A stretch of 64,000 nt of DNA from Kryptolebias marmoratus (lineage: Eukaryota; Chordata; Actinopteri; Cyprinodontiformes; Rivulidae), in the NCBI RefSeq assembly GCF_001649575.2, contig NC_051441.1, positions 9,826,992-9,890,991 on the forward strand. The letters run 5' to 3'. Both the position numbers and the translations under genes were made by a program. Under the pieces are notes generated by a model. The model did no database searches. It saw only the letters and a list, made by a program, of their open reading frames with translations, and was not told the DNA's origin. Shown piece by piece: positions 14,301-27,186 of this stretch (positions are counted from its first letter, which is position 1; each line of letters begins with the position of its first letter).

Positions 14301-15763
14301 TAATTTCTCCCACACACAAGATCTAGCTCCTCCAACCATTGAAGCTGCAGTGCTTTTGGCTAATTGTTACCTGTTAGCTAAGTTAGGAATCTTACAGGAA
14401 CTCAAGTCACAACTCCAGGAAGTTGCTTCAATGAAGGCTTTAAACTTGGGCCTTTCGGATACCATGACCCCCACCACTCCAGGGACATAGTGAATACAGC
14501 TCAACATTATCTTTCGTGTTATAATCTGTCTATGGGTCTGTGAGTCAGTCACAAGATGAGTACCTTAATGTTTAATTACATCAACATTCTTGATACAAAT
14601 GTAATTCAGTTGGGAAAACAACCTATTGTGTTGCATACAAAAAATGTGTTGCTATGCTGCAAAGTATTCATCAGTTGAAATGGAAAATTGATAAAAGATA
14701 GAATTAATGGGAATGAAAGAGAAAGTAATTACAGGTTTTACAAAAAAAATATCTGAGTGGTGTAGTCCCATCACTGCCATTTTCAGAATCCCTTATCTTC
14801 TGCGACCTGCTAATAACAGCCTATTGTTACCCTGCTGGCAGAGAGCATGTCGTGTATTGGCTTCTCCTTGCATTGACTGTCGGAGACACAGCTGAGTGGA
14901 AGCACTAATGAAAGTAATTCTCATCAAGCACTCCATCTGCTTTCGTAATGAGTGCCGAGAAACACATTGTTAACTCTTAACCTTTTAGTGAAAGGAAAAG
15001 AAAAATGTCACAATTTTTCCTGCATATATAACTTGTTCTGGTTGGTCATTTACAACCACCAACATGTTACAGCAAACTAATGAAAGCTGCTAAGATTTGA
15101 GCAATATACCTAGAATATGTTCATTGATCTTCGAAATGTTACACATTACTAAAAGAAACTGCAACACAGCTAAACATTATTGGCAGTTACTAATAAGTAC
15201 AAAGCAAGCAGAAGATGGATGCCGCTCTGTAGGTTTGTACAGCAAACACTATAAGAACTGTCTTACAGTGTTGTGAGATAATAAAGAAAGAAGAAGCATC
15301 ACAACATATTATAGAACTTTTTTAATAGCATAACCTTTTTATACATTTATCATTAATGTTTTCTGAAATGCCTGTTTTTTTCTGCTTTTGAAATGAAACT
15401 TTGCTGAAGCGTGAAGGCTTAAATCTTTTAAAACATGAACACAATAAATGTGCTTAAAATAAGAAGAAAAGCAGGAAAAAAGAAGAGGCACAAATAGCAA
15501 GTTCGAAGCACGTATCTTCTAAAGAAATTGTGCTTTTCTGTGGAAGCGTCATTGTTTGTCCTCTAAAGCTTGATAGATTGGAATGTGTCACAAAACCATC
15601 AGGAGCAACAAAAAGACCTCTTTTTACATCTCTAACTTTTCCAAGCTACAACAAAAGCTATTATTAAAAATTGAAAAACATTTTTATCTACAACAGCTCC
15701 ATTCTTAGTTATTATGTCTTAGCCTGTTTGTTGTGTCTCACTTTAAAAATGAAAAGTAGGATA

Positions 15764-15805
15764 TATGTATATATATATGGTGGTGGTGGTGGTGGTGGGG
15801 GGGGT
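15764..15805. repeat. (TA)n-(TGG)n-(G)n compound microsatellite
   Basis: TATATATA is followed by six TGG units and then a run of G. The encoded poly-Gly frame is not a gene. Confidence 0.9.
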
Positions 15806-16734
15806 TATAAGAACAGATTATTGTCATTTACAGTACATAGACAGGCTATCCCAGAGGAAAGGTCTGAGTAAATTATTTAAGTAAGTCAGACTGGTCTATA
15901 CACATTTACAGTGATGGCGCTGAAACGCTCAGTCAGCGGGCCTTGCAGATGTACGACTGAATGATCATTGAGTGATCGGGACATCCAGCCATTTGGGTCA
16001 CGCAGAGCATAGCGTGAAAAATCATAAAACTGAAAACTTTTCAGACCATTAGAGAAATGATAATGGCAATTCTAATGAACACTGGCAAAAAGGCATTTTT
16101 ATGTTTGCAAGGACTCCGTTCAGGGTCATTTTATAGAATGTGCTTTAGGAGACATTCACATTGAAAAGTTTCAAATTAAGTCAGAAGAAGAACATTTTCA
16201 CCATAAGGATCTCAGTAGTCTTAGAAATGTACAGCATTCTAAAGAATGGGAGTGTACTTATTTTTATTGCTAAACAAGATTAGATAGAGCCGTCTCCTTT
16301 CACTTGGTTTGTTTGCCTTATCAACCAATTTTCAGGTCAGCCATCAACAATCTACATCTATTCATTCACTGATTTATTTTGCTAGCAACTTCATACTGAG
16401 TTTACATAACGGAGACAATTCAACCCAAAAGGTTCAAAAGACAGTTTTTTTTTTCTTTTCAGAACCAACAGAGGCATCATTTAAAAGTGAATAAGTTTTA
16501 TGAATAAGCAAATAAATGAGGGTAATATTCCTGAAGTCATGTTATTATTGGAGCCCCAGGAAAAAATTCTAATTGTATTATAGTCTTGTTGGCAGCAATC
16601 ATACCTGAACGGATGATTATTCAACACTCTAATTTGATCTTGTGGGTGAAATCGTTGGTGTTGAATTGACCAAGGATTGCTACTTTCAGGCTATTTTCTT
16701 TGACATTCAGCCTCCTTCTTATAAAGTATATATT

Positions 16735-16792
16735 AAGCAATTTCCCTTTGGGGATCAATAAAGTATATATTTATTCATTCATTCATTCTCCA
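16735..16792 (+). repeat. Retroposon-like 3' tail with ATTC repeats
   Basis: The string TTTCCCTTTGGGGATCAATA, then AAGTATATATTT and four ATTC units, matches the common end of fish non-LTR retroposons, which finish GGGATCAATAAAGTAT and a short tandem repeat. The body upstream is not recognisable. Confidence 0.45.
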
Positions 16793-19700
16793 CACAGGAT
16801 ATTAGATTTATGTTGGTAATCACAAGAAATATGAAGACCAAAGGATTCCTTTTTAAATGACTTGTTAATTTGTTTTTATATATCAGTGGGAGTAAAACAA
16901 CACAAATGTACCACGGAAAGAGGTAAGTTTTGTACATTTGCTGGTCACGGCAGCCTTGTTGGTTACCAAGGTAACAGGTCTCACAACAGGTACTTGTGAT
17001 AAGACTTTTCTGTCAGGACTCTATTCAGATAAGAGTTGGAGATTCGGTCATTCACTGGAGAGCAGAAGCAAAACCAATTATTTGAAACCAACTAACAATA
17101 GCTCCAACAAAAATAAAAAAAGATCAATGAATAGACTCTTTGGTTTGAATTTCAAAATTCAACAAAAAATCTCTTTCATAAGTTATGGATTGTTTTTTTT
17201 TTTTAACAAACAATGCATTTATATTTTCAGAATGCTGAACATACCACTTTCTGCCTACATGTGATGCAAACCTCCTTATCATAACTTCATTATGAAGAGT
17301 ACCTCTGATGAAACAAAGAATTTAAGCAGAAAATGAGCTGACATCTTGCAAGTCTGGATATAATTCCAGTCAAGTTCAAGGTCCTGTTCCCCAAGGTCAT
17401 AATTCTAAGACTCCACCACCCCTAGAGATCTGACATTTTTTCAGCAAAGCTTTTTTTTTTTTTTTGAAAAGTAGAGATCAAAACCATCAGAGGATCTCTG
17501 AAGCTTGGGCCAAATGCTGGATGAGGGGATGAAGGCACATCCCTCCGCCTCAGCAGCCACAGACTGCTAACCTCAATTGTAAGTTTAAAAAGATGAAAAA
17601 GTAATCATTTTTGGATGTTTATGGGGAAATAAAAACTTTGTCAAGCAAAACCCTTAAAAATCTTAGTTCTGTCTATTTATCCCATTTAACTTTACCCTAC
17701 GAGTTCTCCAGGACCATGAGGATTTATATTAGAGGCCTTTTGATGATTTTCTGTGTGGACACAAAAGCCCTAAGTAAGGCATCCTTGTGTAATTATGGTC
17801 AATGTCTGTGCTGCAGATTTGAGGATATGCTATTTTAGTGTATTTTATTGCCTTCTTGTACTGTTTACTGTTTCTTATTGCATGTGCCATGTGCTGCAAC
17901 CTGTTTGTGTAAAAAGAGCATTATTACTGAAGTGTAAATAACCATCTACAGGTATTCTAAAGCTCTAACTATGGTTAAAGTATGAGCTCAACTCTGTGGT
18001 TCTAAATATACAAAACTGTGAGAAGTTCAAAGAGCCTCATGGTACATCCCATATTTGTATGTAATATATCATAAACAATTTTTAAATATTTAGTTTAGAT
18101 ACTAGATTGATCTAATACTTTGATCTACACCAATTCCACTTTTTGAGAACATCAGTAAACCATAAAATGGCTTAAAATTATATTAATTAAAATGCTATTT
18201 TATGTATCTTTGAAGAGGATCATAAAATCTTAGTTCAAACCAAATGATATCCTGTGGAACCATATGTGCCAAACAAAGTCTGGCCTTTTGGAACACTTCC
18301 TGATGGGCACTCAGTTGGTGATTCCAAACATAAGTTTTTTCCCCTCTGAATCTGAACCTAATTCCTCTGATATCTAAATAAACTTCAACAGGAAACACAC
18401 CAACATAGCTGTAAACACACACACAGACACATGCATAAATAGAGCAGTCCTGTGAAATTTCTCTCCCACAAGGGCCAACCTAATTGATAACATGTTTGTG
18501 AGCTGTCAAGACATGCCACAGAAGAGGTCACCAACAAATTTTCAATTTAAAAGTAGAACATATGCGCCTGCCGTCTCTTTAATTTTCAAAACAGGCTGTA
18601 GAAGAGCTGTTAGCCCTCAAAGACTAATCTGGGTTTTTATTATAGGAATAATACTTTAAAACAGATGGATTCATTCAAAATAGCTGCTTTATGTATAATT
18701 AGCATGTAAGTGCTGTTGCTTTTTTTAACCTAATTTTACTGGCATGTGTCTTGCTAATTGATATGCAGATGTGTAATTGTACATTTCTGGGCCCAATTTC
18801 TTGAAAATAATAATAAAAAAAACTTTTATAGAGATCTGTTGGGAAACTGAGGCCTCTTTTTTACTTTTCAACCACATCTGCACAGGTCACTGGGTTGTTA
18901 ACAACTCCTCAATATATTCAGACACTTGATGAAAAAAAATCAAAAACTATTCATGACTCCTGGAATGGAGGCCAAAGCCATTCAGAGTGTTGCAATCCAG
19001 AGCCAGAAAGTAAAGGTATAAATAAAGTTGTTACTGTTGTTGAGAGGTAATCGGGATCAGAGGTGATGTAGAGGTGTATAGTGAAATGATTACAAGAACT
19101 CAGTCACAAGATAAAAAATAACAAATTCCATTTTAAAGCAGCAGCACAGTTACATAATAAAAAGTTCCACTGAGTTTCGTTGGTTTAAATGGGCTTTTTG
19201 TTTGTCATTCTACTCTCTTGACATAACAGTAGTTTCATGTTTTATAGCACTGTGCATTTATCACAGTATATGCTTCCACTTCTGGAACTTAAATAATACT
19301 TTCTTACTGAAATATTAAAAAAAAAACTGGCATATTCACAAAACGCTCTTCTCTGTAGACAACCCCTGAGATCAGAACCCTGAAGTAACCGAACAGCCAA
19401 CATCATAAGGACAACATTGACATTAAACTTGTGCTTCAATGATTTAACTAACATTTATTATTTTGCTGATTGATTATTGCTGCATTTGATACCAAATTTC
19501 CAACTTTTAAATGGAAAAGGCACCAAATGAATGGATTTATATATTTTCAGATATACAAAAAAAAAGACAAAAAGCAGTTGAAGTAAATTTAGAAAATTTT
19601 AAAAAATTGCAGATTTTGGAAGTGTTGATATTATTTATAGTTATCAAAGTGTATTTTGAAAGTGCAAACAGACCTCCAACAACTCCTGGCCTTTGTACAG

Positions 19701-20472
19701 GAACAAACTACAATCTTTTTTTAATCATAAAGTAACATTTGTGTGAATCACAGCCAGTAATACCCCGTGGCTATATTTGATTACACTCCTCATCTCAACA
19801 ATGAGGCATTTGTTGCAGTTTTAGCAGCAGTTTATTATCCCCCAGAGCATTATTTGTGATGAAAATTCTTTTGAGTTGGTGAACTTTTGACTTGGGAAAC
19901 GAAAATGTAGAGGACTATTTACAAGAATCTGAAGTGTTTTGACAGGAAGAGTTAGAGACAAAAAGTCACCCCTCTGGCAGCTCAGTACTGAATTCATCTA
20001 CTCAAGGGACTGTAAATATTTTCACTGACCGAGCTCATTATTAATTTATTTTTATTTTTATCCTGCCACTGAAGTGGCAGGTGAGGATCAGATGTTTAAA
20101 CATAGTCAGCAGTATAATGTACTATCCAGAGCAGGAAAAGTATAAGATTCTAAAAATATACCTCAGATTATTCTGGTTTTACCCAAAAATTACATCTTAC
20201 AAATGTATTTCCTGAATATTAAATTGATTATTCTCAAGCAATAAGTTTTTATAGTGAGTTTAGTTTCTTTCAGTTTTTTGTGTTTTTCTCTTTACGTTTG
20301 TTCTTTTGTAATATATTCTGTCCTTTTTTTCTTTCTTTTTTTTACTTTTTACTTTCACTTTGAATTTAGAAGACTCTGGGGTCCAGTCTTTGTTGGAATA
20401 GAATAGGTTACATCAAAACCCAGGCACATTATCCTACCATGCACCAAACCCCATTATGTGCTCAATGGTCAA

Positions 20473-20563
20473 TACAGTGGGTGAAGATAGTTTCCATTAT
20501 TTATTTTCTTTATTTCTTCAATCGAAGAAATAAAGAAAATAAAAAAACACAATATCCACTGTA
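20473..20563. mobile_element. 91 bp palindromic TA-flanked miniature element
   Basis: The ends TACAGTGG (20473-20480) and CCACTGTA (20556-20563) are perfect complements including the TA, as for Tc1/mariner-type insertions. Its core is a perfect 20 bp inverted repeat (20500-20519 with 20524-20543; arm TATTTTCTTTATTTCTTC with further matching ends) around the 4 nt loop AATC. A single strand would form a strong hairpin. No coding sequence is present. Confidence 0.55.
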
Positions 20564-22132
20564 CTTTTGCATAAAATTCCCTTACTACTTCATTGTTCAT
20601 GAAACCTTGCCTATTTTCTTCACTGTTTAAATTGCACTTTGAAACAGTAGGGGATGAAGATGTACTTATAAAAAAAAACTCCATTAAATTTCACTGCAGA
20701 TTCTTGGTGATTTGTCAGTTTGACTTTATTTTTTTGCATCCATATGGCTTCATGATGGCTGAATTCACTGACTTTTCATGTCAATGTCCCAGTTTTAGTT
20801 AGTCTCTAATCAGAAAGATCTAGCCTTTGATGCATTTTTCTTTCTAAATATGTGTCACTGAATATCTGAAATTCAGGAAAAAAATATGACTGGTGGGTTA
20901 AGATGTGCTAGTGGCTTTACTACATTAAGACCTAAATGACTCTTGACACCTAGTGTGATTAGTTTGGTCATGGTTTAGTGGTATTTTGTGCTGATTTTGG
21001 GTCCAGATTGCCACAGTTTAATGTTGCAGTTCTCTGTATGAATGCTCATGAAAGCCGAGACAGGCTACTGATGAGGTTCAAAATGAGAACGGTTCAAACT
21101 AATGTTCCAATGCATGAGAAGTTTTAAAGCTTTTCTGAGAATTCAAGAGTGCTGCAACTCCATGCCTACGCATAAAAATACCCTTCTTGCTGTCAAATAG
21201 CTGTTTAGCTTAGAAAAAACATGAGAGTGCAGCTGTGACTTTACAAAGGATTAAAAGCAATAAATGTAAGATTTATATTTGAATGCAATAAATTGTTAAA
21301 AATGATTTTAGATTTGCAGAGACTCTCCACATTCATTCATCCACAGTTTGGAATCTGAGCTGCTTTTGTTGCTCAGGTTTTATGTAATCTGTACACAATT
21401 ACAGTGGAGCAATCAGACAAAAAGATAAAACTGAGAAGATGGAGGTCGCTCAGACACAAGTTGAGGTGACTCCAAACTGCTGTTATAGTGGAACATGTTA
21501 AACTGGAGAACAGGGCATTTTTTGTCCTGCCTTATAAAGAAAGATGGATTTGAACTTGCACTGCAGCATGGAATCAAATTCCAGAAAAAACAATCAAGTC
21601 ATGACCTGTCCTCCTGTCACATGGTAAATGATGCACATTAACAGACCATGTCATTTCCTTCTACTCTTTAATATCCGCTGTGTGTACTTGTGTGTGTGTG
21701 TTAACACACAATATGAGCTCCTGCCTGACACCAGTGGACATTATCAAATCTTCCTAGATTTCTGGCATCGTGGCAAAACTGATGAATATAACAGAGTCAC
21801 ATCTGCTGTTTTCTGTCAGTTTGTTCCCCTTAAAGCAATAGTTCAGATCTTTTGAAATGGTCTTCACTGAAAAGATTGTAAACAATTATTAATTTCTCTG
21901 TTTTAGATAAATCTTTAAGCAACTTCAGTTTGGAAAAACTGAGTTTAACTCTGACCAGACTGACAAGCTAACAATTAGTGCATGCAGGGAGAAGACCAAA
22001 GTGGGTTGCTGCTGTCATCTTAAAACAACTTCAGTTTCAAAATTTCACAATGGGTCATATGAAAACTATTTTTAAACCTCTTCATTCCTGTCAGTTTTGC
22101 ATTAAGCAGTGATTTACATAGTTCTATAGTTA

Positions 22133-22530
22133 AGGCCCCCACCTACTCGGGCGTGCTGTGCGTACTCCGTGAGTCGCGCTGACTCCGTACTGTCCGCAGA
22201 TGGTTGACACTTCATACTCGAGCGTACAGATTGCCTAAAATGGTGGTACGGATCTATTTAAATCTATCTAAATCTTATTGATGTATCATATAGATTTCTA
22301 TGTTTTCTGATCTCCCCTGTGAGACGCTCTTCAAAATTTGACTCCATTTTCATCCACAAGATGGTGCCGATTCTCAACTGAGAGCGGTTGATGTCGCATA
22401 CAAAACAGTTCATACGCAGCCATAAAAACTGATCTTTTCATGGACATGTCTGGTGGACGTCCACGTAGAGTCCACCTCGAGTGCGCGCGGACCTCCATGG
22501 AGAGAAGTACGCCCGAGTATGTGGGGGCCA
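22133..22530 (-). mobile_element. Harbinger-like non-autonomous element, 398 bp, TTA target duplication
   Basis: The ends are inverted: left GGCCCCCACCTACTCGGGCG, right complement GGCCCCCACATACTCGGGCG, about 21 bp with one mismatch. Both flanks carry TTA (22130-22132 and 22531-22533), the TWA-type duplication made by PIF/Harbinger transposases. On the minus strand from 22347 it encodes MESNFEERLTGEIRKHRNLY, then DTSIRFR and a stop at 22264-22266. This resembles the start of the MADF-type DNA-binding protein that accompanies Harbinger transposases. It looks like an internally deleted derivative. It is inserted inside long-inverted-repeat copy A. Confidence 0.75.
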
Positions 22531-22596
22531 TTATTTCCAAGTGCAATAATATGAGCTGTAGCACTTCTGTTGCCTCTTGGGACACATAACCTGGAC

Positions 22597-22629
22597 TATC
22601 ATAGTATTTCTGCTGGAAATACTATGATA
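22597..22629. repeat. Perfect 14 bp hairpin inside copy A
   Basis: TATCATAGTATTTC (22597-22610) pairs exactly with GAAATACTATGATA (22616-22629) around a 5 nt loop. It lies in the central region of the long-inverted-repeat element copy A. Confidence 0.7.
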
Positions 22630-22840
22630 CAATGTACAATGCAAAATTAATGACAAGTTTATAAAAGCATTTTCAAAAAGAAACTGTAATACTGGAGACT
22701 AAACTTAGCTGGTCTTGGCCACACTCAGACTAGCCATTAGCTTGTCAAGCCAATCGGAATAAAACTATACTTTTCCAAACTGAGGTTGTTCAAAGATCTA
22801 TCTACAGCAGGTAAGATAATTATTGTCGAAAAATCACTCG

Positions 22841-25800
22841 TCAGATTAGTTTATTTTAGCCAGGGTAGCTGCATTCAACAGGGTGCAGAACTGTCACCCA
22901 GAGTTGTGTGAACTTAAGCAGCAGGCTGTGGTTATTTACACGGGGAAAGTGGTGGCGATTTGCAGGGATTCTTACTGGATAACATTTGGTGTGAAAGGAG
23001 TGGGCAGACTGTTCTCTCAGAGGTTGATTTCAAACAGTGTGAGCCAGGAAGTGCTTTCCGTTGCAACATTCATCTTGGTTTCCTTTGTTGATTTGTCACT
23101 ATCTAATTACATTCACAGAAATTTGTTAGTAACATACAGCAGTGATGCAATACAGATTATGCAATGCGACATAATGTTATAAAAAATTTATGAGACAATA
23201 AATACACATTAATTGCTAAACATAACAGTGTATTGTTTGCAATCTGGTGGGGTGGATATATCTGCAGGTGAGTCATATTTCATCACTGAATCATTTACAA
23301 ATCATCTGCTCAGTTATACACTTCAAAATACATGGCAGGTTTTAGCATCAACAGTGCTTCTGGTTATTCATTCAACCCCGGCAACGGCTCATTGGAACAG
23401 GGAGGCAGCTGAGCTCTCCATCTCAGGTTGTGTAAGGCAACACACTGCTGCTACCACAGCAGAGCAACCCCCCCGCCCTCGATCCCTCTCTCAGTTTGCC
23501 ACTTGCAGTGTTTGTCCTTACACAGCCATCTGTCCCCCGCCTGTGTGTTTTCTGTTCTGTGTTGCTAAGCAAATATTAGGCAGGCCTCACAGTTACAGTT
23601 TTAAAATCCATTTGCCATAAGAACCAAAAGCCATGTCTCACTGGCCTCTTTGTACAACAATTTAATACCGGTTGTTCGACCGTGGGGGGATACGATAATT
23701 AAATATTGTGAGTAAATAAATACCTGCAATGAATGTGTTCAGGGCTCATTAAAATCTTGACTTATTAATGGGACTTTGCCACTTGGCTGCAACAGTGTGT
23801 CAGAATGTAACTGCTGAAAAATAATAATCCTGCCACAGTAGTAAACACAAAGCAACAAGAGGATTTCTGTGCATTTAAAGAAAATAGGAAAACAAATGTG
23901 CAAGTCTTTGTTGGATAACAAACAGCTGGTGTGCATCAGAAAAACAGTTAGCTTTTCTGGATCCTGGTTTGATAATGAAATTTAGGAAAGACCAGACAAA
24001 AAACTCTCTGCATTTGTTTCAAAAATCAGCAAATAGTCTTTCCTAAGTGCATCCTGAAATTTGAAACAATTGTTCCCAAAGCAATAGTTGAAACACCAAA
24101 ATGTTTAAGGTCATGTCCTCTTTTTCATTTTTTTGCAATCAAGATCAGTTTAAAACGCCCCTTCCCCCCTACCAAAATAAATTAATAGATAAAAGAAAAA
24201 GCTGTGCATCAACCTCAAACAATAGTGCATGCAAAACAGGACAAAAAAACTCAAAGAAATACGATCAAATCAATTTAGAGCCTAAAAGTCTTTCAAAAAC
24301 AAAGAAAAGGGGAAAACCTTATGATCTTGGTTTAATTTCCACTGGTGTTGCAGGACATTAACACTAACGATGCTCCTCTACTGTTCAGCCACAAGCTGAG
24401 GTGAATCTGTTGCTTTGCTTTGGTTTATCTGTTTGCATCGCCGCACCTCCTGTGCCCTTTAGATTCATTCTGTGCTCTGGGTTTCCCTAGGGCACTGTTT
24501 TAAGTTCACCTTACACACAGACTCTGGACAGGCTCTGTCTAATAAGCACACAGAGCCTGTTTTAAACCAGACTGGAAGGTTTCACTCATAATATGGTCAC
24601 TTTGTGTGTGGCGTCTAACACTGACCATCTGGCAGTAAGTCTCAGGATGTGAGAAGAACAAACTGGAAATAACAATTACAACTATTTTGCAGTTCATGTG
24701 TGCAGTATATTTCAATTTTTTTGAAAAAGGTGTGTACAAATCTACAAAATACAATAATCTGAGTTACTGGTTTGTGTTATAGTATTTTGTAATTTCTGTT
24801 TTGTTGCACTGCTGGCTGATGACCTTTCGGCTGCAGCTGTAGATGTCTGATGTGTTTTAGTCATTGGTCAACACCCACAAGGTACTTGTGTTTGATATTG
24901 CCCCAGTAAATGGGTGTTCTTTGTCTTTATTTGCTGCTGAGAGCTTACAGCGTTGGTAACAGTTGGACCATTCTGATAGCAACATCTCCCTCTCGTGCTG
25001 CACACTTTTGTTGTTCCTCCTGTAAGTTGCAGCACAGTTGTGTGTGGAGGGTAGATCATGGTGCACGTGGGAGTTGAGGGGATTATTCATTTTGTTTTGT
25101 TTTTCATTAGAGTTTTAAAATGATTTTTATTAATACTAACTGTTGAATGGAATAGCATGTCATGCATTAAGATTAACAAACCTGAGAGCTTTTTGGGGTA
25201 ATGGCACACAAAATTAAATACCTTGTGGGCATTTCCCACATTAGTATTGTTGACTTTTTTTTATAGATTAAATCTTTTTAAGCCTTACCCCCACATGTGT
25301 TGCCTCAATCAGCATGTGCTGTTTTATTTCCCCCTGCGTGTTTATCATTTAAAGTGCTTTTTGACACAAAGATAACCTGCAACTTTAACGTTTCCACTCC
25401 GTGGCATCAGCGGTCTGTCAGTTCTGCTGCCAGTTTTACATCAATGCAGGTTCTTTTAACACTCGGAGGCACGACTTCTGGAAGAAAGACACATTTCTGT
25501 TTAAACAGTTTATAGTAGACATTTTGGCAAAAGTGTATGACTGATTAATTTACAACACAGCAAATAAAATTTCAATAGTGAAGACCCAGTTTTGATAGTA
25601 ATGCTTTTTTATTGAGTTAAATTAAAATCAACTAGTACTCCAAAACAACAACAAAAAATCATATTTTGAATCCTCAGACTTATGTAAATGACAAAAACAA
25701 TTAGATAACAAGACGTAACTACCAGGCTGACCTAAAGCCCTGGCTTCTCTTTCTTCAGACAGCTCAGGACATTCTGCAGTCCTCAGATACAGTCAGAGCA

Positions 25801-26764
25801 ATATTAGGGTGACCTCTTCACACCCATTTCCTGTCCCCCTATTACCAAATCAAGTCCAAATCCCCCTCCACCCCATATTTATTTATTGTTTCCCTAATGT
25901 GTTTTGTCTGTTCTCCCGAGTCTCTGCATTTCTAAGTCAGTGTGTGTGCATGTTGGGGAACATTCAGGCCACATTCTGAGGCTCTTGAGGATTTCATGCT
26001 CAGTCAGTCAGAAAGACTTACCTGTTACTAACCTCGTTCTCTGTGTCTCCCAGGTCCCTCACTGCTGTCAGCATGTCACACAGCCAGCGCCTCAGATGCC
26101 TGCCAGCTTGCCCTCTTGTCCATCACGCTTGCTTGTCAGCTCGATTTACCAATACTCAATCTGTCCGTAGTTCCTGTTTAACATCCACACGTTACGGATC
26201 TCTGTCAAAACTACAAGGTCAAAGTCTTTAAACCAGCACATAAAGTTCCCTTCTTTTTCTAAAACTGTGTTTGTTTTTAGATCCTGTTTCCAATTCCTTG
26301 CAACACCCACAAGTAAGTGAATGAATATTTTAAATTAAATTACTGTGTTGTTTTTCCAGCTAGATAAGAAAAGAAACAGTGATTAGAGGAACTCTTTTTT
26401 TATTATTTCTGTTACACAGCCAGTATTGTTCTGCTGCATGTTTTAAGCAAATCAAAGAAGGCTGTTTAATGAAAGATCCATATGAGATAGACTTATAAAT
26501 GTGTTACATTTTTAAACCACCTAATTGAATTCAAAGTTAAAGTGTTTCTACTGGTACTTTACATTACTCCTGGTGACTTTTCTCATCCAAGCTGTAACTT
26601 TGCAACAAACACGATACATTAAATTTCTCATAACTTAGCTCATGATGGTGCCTGTCATAACAATTTCTGTCAGCACAAAGTGGACAGACTCTGCTGTCAT
26701 GGAAGAGACACCCTGTTTCTACTTTCAGGGACATAAACACAACTTAGAACAACGTCCCTTTCCC
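22841..26764. other. Gene-free stretch
   Basis: No exon is recognisable. The longest open frame (23213-23620) crosses a C-rich segment at about 23468-23530 and matches no protein I know. Codon use and the lack of splice context argue for chance. Confidence 0.5.
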
Positions 26765-27186
26765 CTTTAATTAGGGAAAGTTAAGATTTTTTGAAGTGGG
26801 CTTTTCTGGAATGCTTGTTAACTATTAAAATAGTTGTAAATAGCTCTTTAAGCAGCTTGAATGAAATAGAGTTTAACTTTGACTGGACTGACAAGCTAAC
26901 AACTAGTCCAAGCAAGGCCAAGACCAAAGTAGTACAATTAACAATTAACAATTACAGTCTCAGTGATATCAGAGCAGTTCATGCAACTATCTTTTTATAA
27001 ATCTTTTCACCGCATTCGGTCTTGAATTACATTTCTATTTCAGCCAAAAATAATATAGTTTTTAAGATGGCAGCAATCCAATTTGGTCCAAAAGGGGGTG
27101 GTTTAAAGAGCTATCTACAACAAGGTATTAAGTGTTCATAACTTTTCAACAGAATCCCACTTCAAAAGATCTGAGCTATCACTTTA
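26765..27186. mobile_element. Long-inverted-repeat miniature element, copy B
   Basis: The left end reads GTTAAGATTTTTTGAAGTGG (from 26780). The right end, CCACTTCAAAAGATCTGAGC, is its near-complement. Inner sequence at about 26870-26935 (GAGTTTAACTTTGACTGGAC, TGACAAGCTAACAACTAGTC) aligns with copy A, and CTATCTACAACAAGGTA at about 27111 aligns with the copy A right arm. At about 420 bp it is the shortest of the three. It also contains a local AATTAAC triplication near 26935-26952. Confidence 0.6.

Larger units (their letters stand above)
11396..20472. other. Gene-free stretch
   Basis: AT-rich non-coding DNA with the compound microsatellite at 15.8 kb, the retroposon tail at 16.74 kb, a triplicated CAACAGTGATT at 11585-11617 and T/A runs. 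A stretch at about 18560-18810 has the homeodomain-site-rich look of a conserved non-coding element, but nothing here proves it. No gene was recognised. Confidence 0.5.
21830..22840. mobile_element. Long-inverted-repeat miniature element, copy A (split by a nested insertion)
   Basis: It starts TTAAAGCAATAGTTCAGATC. The left arm at about 21900-21985 (CAGTTTGGAAAAACTGAG, then CAGACTGACAAGCTAAC) is matched in inverse orientation by the right arm at about 22729-22811 (TTAGCTTGTCAAGCC, then TTTTCCAAACTGAGG). Without the Harbinger-like insertion at 22133-22530 it would be about 610 bp, close to copy C. The right terminus is degenerate or lost. Confidence 0.6.

Noticed and set aside
13991..14326. 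111-codon open frame
   Set aside because: No similarity that I recognise, isolated in AT-rich DNA, and overlapped by other equally long random frames.
23213..23620. 135-codon open frame
   Set aside because: No recognisable domain and a biased C-rich stretch; no splice or promoter context.
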